This document shows positions 11,801 through 23,028 of a stretch of 64,000 bases of DNA, piece by piece. This DNA comes from Dacryopinax spathularia (Eukaryota > Basidiomycota > Dacrymycetes > Dacrymycetales > Dacrymycetaceae), in contig JBBPFI010000004.1 in assembly GCA_037974965.1 (NCBI GenBank), positions 1,860,001 to 1,924,000 of the forward strand, in the 5' to 3' direction. The notes under the pieces were generated by a model. It worked only from the letters and a program-made list of their open reading frames with translations. It made no database searches and was not told the DNA's origin. How positions within the stretch are numbered: the stretch's first letter is position 1; each line of letters begins with the position of its first letter. The position numbers were made by a program, and so were the translations under genes.

Positions 11801-12247
11801 ACAGCTGGCAGCGGGTCAGAATGTGGGGAAGGCGCTCTTATTCTTCGGCTGTAGGGACCCGGAGAAGGACTTCATTTACGCTGACAAGGAATTGGCGGAA
11901 TGGATCGACGCCGGTGCAGTGGACGTACGGCCTGCGTTCTCCCGCCGGCCGGATCTTTCCGAGGGCTGCAAGTATGTGCAAGAGTAAGTGTTTTCGCTCT
12001 GCTTTCTTCGCACAACCGAGCTAACGCGTATAACAGTCGCGTGTGGCACGATCGCGAGGCCGTCCGCCCTCTTCTTATGGACGATTCCGCCCGATTCTAC
12101 ACGTGCGGGATGAGCGAGGTGACGCATGCCGTACGAGAGCGATGTGTCGACATCCTTGCTGAGGCACGAGGGTCTGATCGGAAGGAGAGCGAAGAGATGT
12201 TTGACAAGATCGTCCTGGAGAGGTTCTCTACCGATGTGTTTGGCTGA
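8874..12247 (+). CDS. CYP505-type P450/reductase fusion (copy 2), with a one-base frameshift in the FAD domain
   Basis: Exons 8874-9186, 9239-9595, 9645-11983 and 12037-12247 match the exon plan of the flanking copies. The P450 half is intact (AGHETT, REALR, haem loop FGNAARACIG), and so is the FMN domain (LFGSDSGTCEGF). At 11435-11436 the text reads CGACC where both paralogues show the equivalent of CGAC. This extra C breaks the frame after IFAKR, and the conserved LDFLERHPS resumes in the next frame. The rest, including the NADPH site and the DVFG tail, is intact. Without the extra base the product would be 1072 residues. The break is either a recent inactivating change or a sequencing error. 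As written, the product keeps the P450 and FMN parts but ends in about 90 unrelated residues. Confidence 0.88.
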
Positions 12248-13303
12248 ACATGCCGCCAAGTACAGCCGCGTGGTGATTGGGTAAAGGATAGACAACAATA
12301 GAGATATTGTTCGCGTTCCATAGATTCTCATGGCATGCCATGTTTTCCGTTGCTGCTTGAGAGGGCGTCGATGGTCTGATTGGGTGTCCCTTGCAGTGCC
12401 GGAAGTGGGGTGCGTCGACGCGAACGAGCTGAAACAAATAATCCTGCGGTGATCGGACGGAGGTTACTATCCAGTTCTATGCGGGTGCATGAGGTGTTTG
12501 GCAGTAGCAACAAGCGGTACCGCAGGCTCCGAGGTAAGTCCAAAGGGAACGATGTCAGAATATACGGACATCAGCTAAGCGCCGGTATCACCGGGTGGTG
12601 CAGAAAACATGGGGGTACAACAGCACCCTATCACCGAACTCCCCTGCCAGACATCTCCCGTCCAACCGCGAATCCACCGGACGTCCGGCGCCGTTCTTTT
12701 CTCGGCCCGTGCTTCTCTCTTCGACAGTCGGTATTCAAACCCCAAACGATGACCTGCTGAGATCATCGCCGTCCCTTTCTGTAACCCGGTCAGCCAGACC
12801 CGTCCAATTCACACGCAAACATAAGCGCACAGCCGGCTGCATGTGAATTTCCCCAACACGCGCACGGACCCCTAGAAGCCGATGCACGGCGCGTCACACT
12901 CCCAATTCACTCCTCCTCCCCCAAGCGCCCACTTTCCGGGTGTTGGGCAGTGCCGTGCAGCAGCACCCTCTTTCTTCATCTTTTCGACTGTGTGGGTGGG
13001 AATGGGGGCCGAGGTCGCCGTTGGGTTCTTCGTCGCCTGTTGAAATGATGCGTGGGGGATGACAACCGGGGTCAATGGTGAGACGTTCGGCTGCAGGTGA
13101 CAGAGCAGGGAGGCGGGATGCATATAAGTCGGGAGGCTTGAAAGCACTGTATTGGCATCCAACAATCGCATATCATCGACTACCACTGACCACCTCTCTA
13201 TTTCATCTACCACCGAGCTGCTAGTCTACTCGCAACTCTTGATCTGAACCCCAACCCTTTCCCGAGTAGCGAGCGACCCGACAGCTGAAAGCACGAAAGG
13301 ACC
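12248..13303. other. Intergenic region between CYP505 copies 2 and 3
   Basis: No gene is supported in this 1.06-kb stretch. Neither the 13-mer nor a CACGTG box is present, unlike upstream of copies 1 and 2. A TATA element is at 13123. Confidence 0.45.
13123..13128 (+). promoter_or_regulatory. TATA box of CYP505 copy 3
   Basis: TATAAG lies 181 bp before the start codon at 13304, which implies a longer leader than in the other two copies. Confidence 0.35.
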
Positions 13304-16300
13304 ATGTCACTCAAGCCGATCCCCTCTCCTCCCTCTTGGCCCCTGGTGGGACACGCCATCACCGGCCTCGTCGATCCAGCGAACACCCAATCCTCCTTCC
13401 GACTCCTTAGGGCAAAATATGGCCCGGTCTACACGCTCAACTTCTTCGGTCGCGTCCTCGTGCTTGTCTCGTCGCAGAAACTGGTGAACGAGCTATGCGA
13501 CGAGAGCCGGTTTCACAAGAAGGTTGAGGGTGGTGTACTGGAAGTAGTCAGGAATGGAGCTGGAGACGGGCTGTTCACGGCTTACGATGGCGAGGAAAGC
13601 TGGGGTATCGCTCGTACGTCAAAGCTCCCCTCTCGAGGTGCATACATGCTGATAGCAGGATCGACAGACCGCGTTCTCATGCCCGCCTTCGGGCCCTCCC
13701 AAGTCCTAGGCATGTTCCCCGCCATGCTCGACATCAACTCCCAACTCCTCCTGAAATGGGAGCGTTTCGGGCCCGACACGCCCTTCGACCCGGCAGAAGA
13801 CTTCACCAGGCTGGCTTTCGATACGGTAGCGCTATGTGCGATGTCATATCGCTTCAACAGCTTTTATCACCAGGAGATGCCGCCGTTTATTGGTGCTATG
13901 GCGAGGTTCTTGCTCGAGTCTGGGCTGAGGATGCAGAGGCCGAAGGTTGTGCAGAATTGGATGAGCGAGACGAATAGGCAGTACGAGGCGGATATTAAGC
14001 TGATGGTGGATGTATGCGACCAGAGTACGTCTTCATTCTGTTTAGCTTGCACGGTGCTGATCATTTCGGTACAGTCGTTGCATACCGCAAGTCCCACCCA
14101 CTGGAAGGCAAGCCCGACCTGCTCTCCCGCATGCTGGAAGGGAAAGACCCCAAGACCGGCCGTGGCCTCACAGACGCCAACATCCGTAACCAACTTATCA
14201 CCTTCCTCATCGCAGGACACGAGACCACCTCCGGCCTGCTCTCCTTCACCTTGTACCACCTTCTCTCCTCCCCAGCCGCCTACGCCACTCTACAAAAGGA
14301 GATTGACGACGTCCTCGGGCAAGATGCTATCACTCCCGCCCACCTTCCAAAGCTCGAGTACACCAACGCCGTCCTACGCGAATCTATCAGACTCAACCCT
14401 CCCGCAGGGGCGATCGCCGTCGCCCCCGTCGCGGAGACCGAGATCCTCGGTGGAGAATACGAAATCCGGCACGAATGGAGCTGCGTGATCGATATCTACG
14501 GGCTGCACCGCGATCCCGCCGTCTGGGGCGAGGACGCCGAGCTCTTCCGGCCCGAGCGTATGCTCGGCAACAAATTTGAGCAGCTCCCCCCTAATGCCTG
14601 GAAGCCTTTCGGGAATGGCTCGAGGGCTTGCATTGGAAGGCCGCTGGCGTGGCAGGAGAGCGTTATGATGCTCGCCACCTTGTTTCAGCGGTTTGATATC
14701 CGGTTCGATGACCCGGGGTATCATCTCAAGATCAAGCAGACGTTGACGACAAAGCCGAAAGACTTCAAGATCCACGCTATTCCGCGGAAGGGAGCTAGAC
14801 CGGTTGCGGGGCCTGGAGGCGGACCAGCTACTGCAGTGCCGGAAACACCTGTGAGAACGCAAACTGCGCCACTCACCCCGCTCGACTTGAAGGGGAAGAA
14901 GACCTCGCCGATGTATGTCTACTTTGGGAGTAATACCGGTTCTTGCGAGGGATTCGCACAGCAAGTCGCGTCTGACGCTGCCGCGCACGGGTTTGCGGCT
15001 GCCCTTGCCCCGCTTGACAGTGTCGAGGACATCTCGACATTGCCGAAGGATGGACCCGTGGTTGTCCTTACTGCGAGCTACGAAGGTCAGCCGGCCGACA
15101 ATGCCGCCCACTTCGTCCAAGCGCTCGAGAACTCTTCGACAGAAAATTCACCGCTGAAAGGGGTGAAGTATGCCGTCTTCGGAGCTGGCAACCGCGAATG
15201 GGCCAGAACGTACCAGCGTATCCCGAGGCTAGTCGACGTCAGGCTCGAAGAGCTTGGCGCGCAGAGGCTTGTACCTCGTGGTGAAGGAGATGCAGGCGGG
15301 GCAGATCTATTCGGCGCATTCGACACGTGGGAGAAAAACTTGTGGCCTGTCCTCGCTCAGGTATTCGGCACCACAGCACCTTCGCCCAGCAGCCTCGAGG
15401 CTGAGGACGACCTGGTTGTGAGCGTCACCGGCACAGCACGGACGATCCGCCTGCGCCAGCCTGATTTGGGGCAAGGAAGATGCGTCGAGAACCGCCTCCT
15501 TACCGCACCAGGAGCGAACGAGAAGAGGCATATCGAATTCTCCCTTCCTGAAGGTGTGGAGTACCATCCTGGCGACTACCTCGCCATCCTCCCTCTCAAC
15601 CCTGCCGAGTCGGTCCGTCGCGTGCTCAGCCACTTCAAGCTGCTCGGCGAGACCAAAGTTGCAATTAAGAGCAAAGGTCCGACCACTCTCCCGACAGACG
15701 AGCCTATCAGCCTACAGGAGCTGTTCACCGAATACGTTGAGCTCGGCCAGCCAATGACCCAGAGGAACCTGGAAGATATCATGCATTACGCGCCTGCCAA
15801 GGGGCCAGAGCGAGAGAAGGTCGACAAGCTGGTACAGAACGCCAAGAGCGAGATCTTTGACAAGCGACTGTCGGTGCTCGACCTGCTCGAACGGTATCCG
15901 GAGCTGGACGTCCCACTGGGAAAGTTCATCAAGCTCCTTCCCTCGATGCGTATCCGACAGTACTCCATCTCTTCCTCGCCGCTCTGGAAGGCGGACCACT
16001 GCACGCTCACAATCTCTGTTCTCCGTACGAAGGCCTTGCACGGCGATGGAGATTTCGTCGGCGTGGCGAGCAACTACCTCGCCTCGCTCAAACCAGGCGA
16101 CAGCGTCTCCCTCGCCGTCCGGCCCAGCGCGGCTCACTTCCACCTTCCAGCAGACAGCACGAAGCCCATAGTGATGTTCTGCGCCGGAAGCGGGTTTGCC
16201 CCAATGCGCGGGTTCATCCAAGATCGCGCAGAGCAGATCGCGGCTGGGCGGAAAGTGGGCAAGGCGCTCCTGTTCGTTGGCTGCAGAGGTCCGGAGGAAG

Positions 16301-16674
16301 ACTTCTTGTATGCTAATGCTGAGCTGAGTCAATGGATCGAGGCTGGTGCTGTGGATGTAAGGCCGGCGTTCTCGCGTCACCCTGAGCTTTCGGAGGGATG
16401 CAAGTATGTGCAAGAGTACGTCCTTGCCTCCTCTTCCCTTTCTATCTGTGCTGATGCCAGATTCAGCCGTGTATGGCGCGACCGCAAACTGCTCAGCCAA
16501 TACTACGAAGCAGGCGCGCGCTTCTATACCTGCGGTATGCTCGGCATGTCCCAGGGCGTCAGGGAAAAGTGCATCGAGATCATCGCCGATGCAACTGGAT
16601 GGACTCGGGAGAGGGCAGAAGAAGGCTTCCAGAAGTTGTCGCTGGAGAGGTTCTCGACGGACGTGTTTGGTTGA
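13304..16674 (+). CDS. CYP505-type self-sufficient cytochrome P450/reductase fusion (copy 3)
   Basis: Exons 13304-13613, 13668-14024, 14075-16415 and 16467-16674 encode 1071 residues with the same three intron positions as copies 1 and 2. Motifs are complete: I-helix AGHETT, K-helix ESIR, haem loop FGNGSRACIG, FMN domain FGSNTGSCEGF, FAD site RQYSISSSP, NADPH site FCAGSGFAPMRGF and a C-terminal DVFG. After ESIR it reads LNPPAGAIAV where the other copies have LSPTAP followed by FGLS. That is a substrate-proximal segment in BM3-like enzymes, so its substrate preference may differ. Its upstream region also lacks their shared motifs. It is clearly a paralogue but has diverged most of the three. 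Confidence 0.95.
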
Positions 16675-16854
16675 GACGGAAAATTGCGTAGGATTGGGAA
16701 GGAGGTGATAAATTACTGGAATGGATTCGTGTACTTGTATGGAAGGTTGATAAATACTATCTTGTCTCTCCACACTCTTCTCCTGCCTGTCTCAGTTAGA
16801 CAGCTACCAACGTGGGACGACGCGGTATGAAGGTTGTAGCGACACGCTGGGGGC

Positions 16855-17553
16855 TTAATCGCAGAAGGTGATCGCAATGTTGACCTATTGCACAACACTT
16901 TGTCATCTCATCTCCTTGCGTACACCCCGGAACAACTAAACTTACATTATCAGAAGTGCATTGCCTCTGAGCCGAATAATCCGTCGACGAGCAGAACGCA
17001 CCATACGGGCAGCAACTCGCGGACGTGCCTGCCAACCAACCTCATCAGCTCCCCGTCCTCCCCAACCCCTTCCAAACAAAAAAAAAAAAGGAAGAGCCAC
17101 TCACAATCATTCCCCACCCCATCACACCCCCCATAAAACCCAAATCCCGCGGTGTTAGAGAACGCATGCGGCGGGATCAGACTAACATCCGCACTGGACA
17201 TCTTCCCCCCATTGGCATCGGGGTTAAAGAGGCTAAACTCGACCGTCGTGCATCCTTCGCCGTTTTCGCCACAGGAGCCCGTTTGGAGGTAGGCGATTGC
17301 TGCCCCGAGGGGACCGGAGGAGGTGTAGGGCGAGCCGGTGGAGAGAGTTTGGCCGGATTGGAGGAGGGTGGGGGTGCCGTACGCACAACTTTTGGAAAGG
17401 GCGTGAGCGGGATACGGGCAGAGGGGGAGGGAGGGAGAGAGAAGGAAGGGCGTACTTGTTGGTGAATGTTACGGTGTGTGATTCGGAGCGGCTTACGACG
17501 GCGCCGGAGACGGAGGTGAGTATGGCGAGGAGAAGTAGGGCGAAAGAAAGCAT
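16855..17553 (-). CDS. Small secreted cysteine-rich 'glycopeptide' family protein (copy 1)
   Basis: Read on the minus strand, exons 17456-17553, 17105-17388, 16946-17028 and 16855-16884 give 164 residues. A hydrophobic signal peptide (SFALLLLAILTSVSGA) precedes a mature part that opens with HTVTFTNNC. It continues with YLQTGSCG, a SLIPPHAFS motif, a GNDCTSASCC cluster and the C-terminus AITFCD. Ten cysteines are likely to form disulfides. The same exon lengths (284, 83 and 30 nt for exons 2 to 4) occur in the paralogue at 27341. Agaricomycetes have many such proteins annotated as glycopeptide. The opening and closing motifs recall thaumatin-like proteins, but I cannot show a common fold. It acts outside the cell; its role is unknown. 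Confidence 0.85.
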
Positions 17554-18556
17554 CTTTCTAGCTACAGAGAGTGGAATGTGGGCCCTTTGGGAATGCTCGA
17601 CGAAGGGCCGGGGAGTTGGTTGCCTTCAGATGGCTCGTGCATGAGCAGTATTTGTACTTTGCTAGATTGGAGACATGAGTTCGGTACAGTTAGAGCAGAA
17701 CCAGATCAATCAGGCTTCCTTCCTTCGCACATGGTGACTACAACTCTGGGTCATGTCGCAAGGAGCTCAGGATCAGCCAGGAGCATCCCGAGTCCCACTC
17801 CCAGCGGCAGAGCAACTCCAGGAGGGAGCAGCGTCAAGCATGTTCGACAAGCAAGGAGCTGAGGTCGAGCGGAACAGCGTGCGAGTGAAGGATGCGTAAC
17901 AGACTTTAGAAACCGGAGCTGAACTATCGGCGAAGAAGCACCGAGGGCAGTGCGACGAACGCGGAGCGTCAGATCATCCAGCAAAACTGGTCGGAATTGA
18001 GGCTGTCAGAGAGACATCAAAAAGCGCTCGCCACAAGGAGTTGCCTTGCAACAGGCGCCTGGAAAGCAAGGGACAATCATGAGTTGCGTCGCAAGTACCA
18101 GGAGTGTACGAGGAGCAAAAGGGTGTCAGAAAGAAGATCGCCAAAGTCGCCACGAATTCATCACTCCTCTTATCAGTACAGCCTTTTAACACGTGACCTA
18201 CTAGAAGCCAATCAACGGAGAAGCATCATTGTCCATCACTGATGACGAGAAGAACGAACAAGAAGAACAGAGAAGGACAAACTCCACACATCATCTCCTT
18301 CTCTGGGGTGAGAACGCCGACACCAGCGGGAGTAGTCGGCGATAAGTAGTTCCCGATGCCGATCGCCGCATACATAGCCGGCGCTTTCCCGATCGAAAGG
18401 GATCGCGTCAGCCAAATTGCCAAATCGGTAAACCCATCCACCGATCCCGGGGCCATCGAGTCGAGCTCATCACCGTCTTCTTCACCTCTCCTCGTCGTCT
18501 TCCTTACGTCCTACCAACGTCCTTCCCCCTCCCAGAGTTAGAGGCAGAAGTGGGAG
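17554..18556. other. Intergenic region, divergent between the glycopeptide gene and the GMC oxidoreductase gene
   Basis: No gene is supported in this 1.0-kb stretch. A CACGTG box lies at 18190-18195. Small ORFs on both strands have no family features. Confidence 0.4.
18190..18195 (+). promoter_or_regulatory. CACGTG E-box upstream of the GMC oxidoreductase gene
   Basis: The core starts 367 bp before the start codon at 18557. The equivalent distances in CYP505 copies 1 and 2 are 368 and 371 bp, which hints at common control. Confidence 0.4.
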
Positions 18557-20782
18557 ATGCCAGACGATCGTGCTCCATCGACGTCTTACGCTCTCTTTCT
18601 TGCGGCGTTATGGCGCTGGCTTCAGTTTCTGTGGTGGTATTTCCCCCGAGTTTTGGCGGAGAGTACGTATCCGGAGGTGAGGCCTGAAGATGTCGGGATT
18701 CCCTTGAAGGTTAAGGAGGATGTGGTGAGCGTGAAGGACTTGCCGGGTGAGGGGGAAGAGGAGGGTGTGTGGGACTATGTTGTCGTCGGAGGTACGTCTG
18801 CTTCTTCTGCCCAGGAGACGAGAGGGGTGACCACGAGGATAGGTGGGACCTCAGGATGCGCCTTAGCTTCAAGACTGAGCGAAACTCCCAATGTCCGTGT
18901 CCTACTGCTGGAAAGAGGCCCAGTATCAGACACGTTCCTCTCCCGCGTCCCCCTAATCTCGACCAACTTCGCCCGTGCCAACTCACCAAACTACCGCTGG
19001 CTGCCCGTCCCCCAGCCAGAGTTCGACGTCGGCTCTTCCTTTTCCTCTTCCTCTTCTTCGTCGCAGGATGGGATGAAGAGCAGTTCTTATACCTCGAATG
19101 GAGGGGAGAGGGGAGGGGACGAGCAGGGGAAGGCGGATATGGCTATGGTTAGTGGGAAAGTGTTGGGAGGGACGAGCAGGATCAATAGTATGCTGTATAC
19201 GCGCGGAGCTGGCGAGTGGGAGGCGATGGCCAGAGCCGGGCGAAAGGGGTGCGTCTCCTCCATTTCCTCCTTTCTCCTGCTTACGTCTCTCGACGGGATG
19301 CTGATGCATGATTAGATGGGGCTTCAACGACGTCCTCCCCGACTTCCTCAAATCCGAACGCGCCCTAGGGCCCCTTTCCCTCCGACCAGGACATTCCCAA
19401 TCCGGGCGCTGGCAAACCCGCACATACGGACATTACCTTCTTCCATCGTACAACCCGTGCGTCTCGGCCGCCCAATCCGTCGGTCTGCCCTATATCAAGG
19501 ACCTCAACGCTCCCTCGCGAGCGCCGTATGGCGTGGGAGATGTGGACGTCAGTATTGACGGGAGGGGACAGAGGTGTAGTGCCTACACCGCCTTTTTGCC
19601 CGCGGAGGTGGCGCTCGAGCGGAAAGGAAGGCTGGGAGTATGTACGGAGACGATCGCCCGAAGGATCATATTCGACGAGCAGGAGGGGAAGGAGCCGAGA
19701 GCGGTAGGGGTCGTGATAGAGGACGAGGACGAAGAGCAGGCGAGGACGAAGGGCAAGTTCGTGGTTCGAGCCAGGAGAGAGGTGATCCTTTGTTCGGGGG
19801 CGATTGGGAGTCCGCAGTTGTTGCAGTTGAGCGGGGTGGGGCCGAGGGGTTTGTTGGAGGAGAAGGGGATTAAGGTGGTGAAGGATCTCCCTGGGGTAGG
19901 GGAACATCTGGTTCGTCTCTCGCCTCTGTATCTTTCTTTTGTGATTGCTAACATGGCGCCTGCATGTAGCAAGACCACTTCGGCGCCGCCGTCCAATACC
20001 TCACCCCCCTCACCCACTCCTTCCACGCACTCGAACGTCCCCTCTACGCCCTGCGCGATATCCTCCGGTACATCCTCTTCGCTTCCGGGATCTTCCTCGC
20101 GCCCATCGTCCAAATCTCAATCTTTACCAAATCCTCCCTCATCTCACCCGTCGACGGGACGTGCACTGCAGCGACCAAAGCGGCCCAAGCGGGGGAAAGC
20201 GCGCTCGATCCGGCTAATATCCCGGATGTGGAGATCATGCCTATGCCTGCTGGGCTTTCGGTGCCTCCTCCTCCCGGAGAGGGGGCAATGTCGTTCCTCA
20301 CTGTACTTGCTACTCCGTATTCGAGAGGAAGGCTGAGGATCGAGAATACGAATCCGCGCTCAAGACCTGCGTGCGAGCTCAATTTCCTTTCGGACCCGAG
20401 GGACTGGGAAGTCATGAAGCGCGGTCTCAAGCTCTCGCTCGCCATCGCCGCTCAGATGAAGAAACAAGGTTATCCGTTAAGGGACCAATGTACGCTGCCG
20501 ATGGACGCGAGTGACGAGCAGGTGAAGCAGTTTGTGAGGCGGCATGGGAGGACGACGTATCATTATTCCAGCACGTGCAGGATGGCGCCTGAGGAAGGGG
20601 ACGGGGATGGACCGGGGGTGGTGGATGATGAGCTGAGGGTGCATGGGGTGAAGGGCCTGAGGGTGGCGGATGCGAGCATCTTCCCGAGCATATTGAGTGT
20701 CCATCTGCAGGCGCCGTGCGTTATGGTCGGGGAGAAGTGTGCGGATATGATCAAGCGGGAGTGGGGAGATGTGGACCAATAA
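18557..20782 (+). CDS. GMC-family FAD oxidoreductase with N-terminal membrane anchor
   Basis: Exons 18557-18791, 18843-19248, 19316-19910 and 19970-20782 encode 682 residues. Residues 11-34 form a hydrophobic, Trp-rich segment that predicts a signal anchor. The ADP-binding fold is DYVVVGGGTSG (73-83). The first GMC signature is near VLGGTSRINSMLYTRG and the second near GAIGSPQLLQLSGVGP. The catalytic histidine pair should be the H of HYSSTCRM and the H of SVHLQAP. A Ser-rich low-complexity insertion (SSSSSSS) sits before the first signature and is not usual for the family. GMC enzymes oxidise alcohols or aldehydes with FAD. The substrate is unknown, but a hydroxylated product of the nearby P450s would suit. 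It is not a classical secreted aryl-alcohol oxidase, because it has an anchor rather than a cleavable signal. Confidence 0.9.
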
Positions 20783-20941
20783 TGGTGGTGACGGTGTAAC
20801 TCCTGCGATTTTCCGCACGAACATTCACCTCTCCTCTTCGTAGTATGATTGTTAGTATAATGGGATGGTTTTGCTAGCTCTACAGATTCAAGTGAAGTTG
20901 CGGCGGTTCGGAAGTTGCCGCTATCTCCGATACGGAAACCG

Positions 20942-23028
20942 CTAAGTCCGATCCTCTGTCGCTTGCTCGTGAGGGGCATGTCTCTTCTCCGCTTGTGTCA
21001 AGGCTGGTCGCGGTGGTTCCGCGATATGTTCCTCGTGCATGGCAGGTATTGTCATGGGTGCTGTATCGGGCGCAAGGACCTCCGCATTCTGGACAGCCTT
21101 TACGCCGATAACGCCGATGCCTCGTAGAAGGACGAAGGCAACCACCGCAGCTGAGAAATATCATAAGCACGAGTAGAAAGCAGAATTTGACGACGTACCT
21201 CCTGCGGCGAAACCGAAACATGTCCACTGCGCTCTTCTGTAGCCGTACAGCTGGACGTCGAGGGGTGCATTCGAGCTGTCGGCGTTAAGTGTCAAGCCTT
21301 GGGCGGCCATCTGCTTGCGGACCGAGGTGTCATACACGATCGTCGTAATAGTCGTGGTAAACGAGACGCCGAGCTGAAGAAGAGTCAGCGCTGAAGCACG
21401 CATTGAGAGGTGCTGACTTACCGTTATAATCGTGTTGAAAATGCCTCCGGCGAGGCTCTGCTCCTCCAGCAGGGCAACCTTTGCTACGAACAGCGCTCCA
21501 CCGCCCATCGTCGTATCAGCACCGAATACGTCCAGCACTGCCGCAGGGAAGCCGTACGCCCAGTATATCGCATTGGTGTCGATGATCGCGAAAAGAAGAC
21601 AGGCAATGGCCGTGCCGATGCAGCCGATTACTGAAAGGGGACTCAGCTTCGACTAACAGATAGATGCCAGGAATACGCACCAATCAGGAGATGCCCCGAG
21701 ACATGCGCCGCGATGAGAGCAAAGAGGACGTTGATGGAAATTCCCACAATCTGCATGGGGATGAACCGAACGGTCGTCTCGATTGGTTCGAATTGTTTGT
21801 AATCCTGATAGCTGCGGAGTAATCAGTACAATGGAGGGTATTCCGAAGCAAATGAGCACTTACTATAGAGTGGCCCAATATTGCCAAGCGGAGAAAGCGC
21901 CCATAACCAGGAAGGCGACGAGAAGCATCGCTGCGAGCTTTCCCTTGCCCCTCTTGAAAATGTTGAGGCGGATCAAAGGCGGAAGCGTCAACCGAGTTTC
22001 GACGTAGTGTTCCCATGCGAGGAAGCAAGCGAATAACACTCCAGCGAGTATAAGAAGTGCGATGATATCTGAAGATGCATGTGAGCTGGAGAAAATATCG
22101 GGAAAGAAGACGCGTACAAGGTGTCTTCCACCCCTGAGGAGCGATCTCTCCCTGCCCGAGGCAGAACATGAGGAAGATCAAGCTTGCAGTGATGAAGAAC
22201 GCTCCAAGCCAGTCCACGCGCTTGTCCTCAAAATGGCCAGGATGGTTCGGGAACGCCAGCAGACCCATGATGAACACAACTGCACCGATACCCGCGGAGA
22301 CGAAGAAGATTGCTCGCCAGCCTACGGGCGCATACTGGGTCGTCAGACCACCAATGATGCTCCCCAGGGCTCCACCGGTAGGGGCTCCCGCTTGGAAAGT
22401 AGCGAATGCGATCGTTCTTGCCTGACTCGGAGGGAAGGTGTGCGCTAGGATTCCGACCGCACTCGGTACGACTGCTGCACCGCCCATACCGCCCAGAGCG
22501 CGGAGCATGATGATCCCTATGCCATTCTTGGCGAAACCGCATCCGAGGGTGAACGCGACCCACCAGACGGTGCCGGCGAGGAAGACAAGCTTGCGGCCGA
22601 ATATGTCTGCTAACCGGCCGAAGAGGAGCAGGAAGCATCCGGATGTCAGCGCGTAGGCTGTGACGAGCCATTGGAGCGATGCGGAGTTGATGTTGAGCTC
22701 TTGCTGCATTGAGGGAATCGCAATGACCAGTGCTTGGATTGACGAGCTCTGATACACTGTCAGAAGAGCACCATGGGGCGACGCGGTATACACGCATACA
22801 TTCATCATCATCGCCAACACAGCACAGATGATAATGCTGAGCGAACGCACGGACGCCAATTTTGGAACGACCTGGTGTGATCGTCAGCACTTTCAAGCGC
22901 ATACATTTGCGATACAGGCGCACCAGAGGTTCCTTGTGTTCCTCAACGCTGCCTGCTCTGACAGGCTCAGCCAGCTCCTCCATCTCCATCTTCTCACTGT
23001 CCTCCATATGCGAACCAGGAGCCGCCAT
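20942..23028 (-). CDS. MFS transporter, drug:H+ antiporter-2 (14-helix) type
   Basis: Minus-strand exons are 22924-23028, 22800-22871, 22118-22748, 21864-22068, 21681-21811, 21422-21630, 21199-21373 and 20942-21150, giving 578 residues. The intron between 22800 and 22748 is 51 nt and in frame. I infer it from its GT-AG ends, a CTGAC branch site and the better fit of the first helix to the family. Motif A, GRLADIFGRK, lies in the loop after the second helix, and an antiporter motif C-like GAPTGGALG follows. The N-terminus is acidic and cytosolic, and about 14 hydrophobic helices can be traced. It would sit in the plasma or vacuole membrane and export small molecules against protons. It runs convergently with the GMC gene, only 159 bp apart, as expected for an exporter attached to a metabolite pathway. 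Confidence 0.88.

Noticed and set aside
15712-16773. 353-codon open frame on the minus strand
   Set aside because: It is antisense to the reductase part of CYP505 copy 3 and has no recognisable domain.
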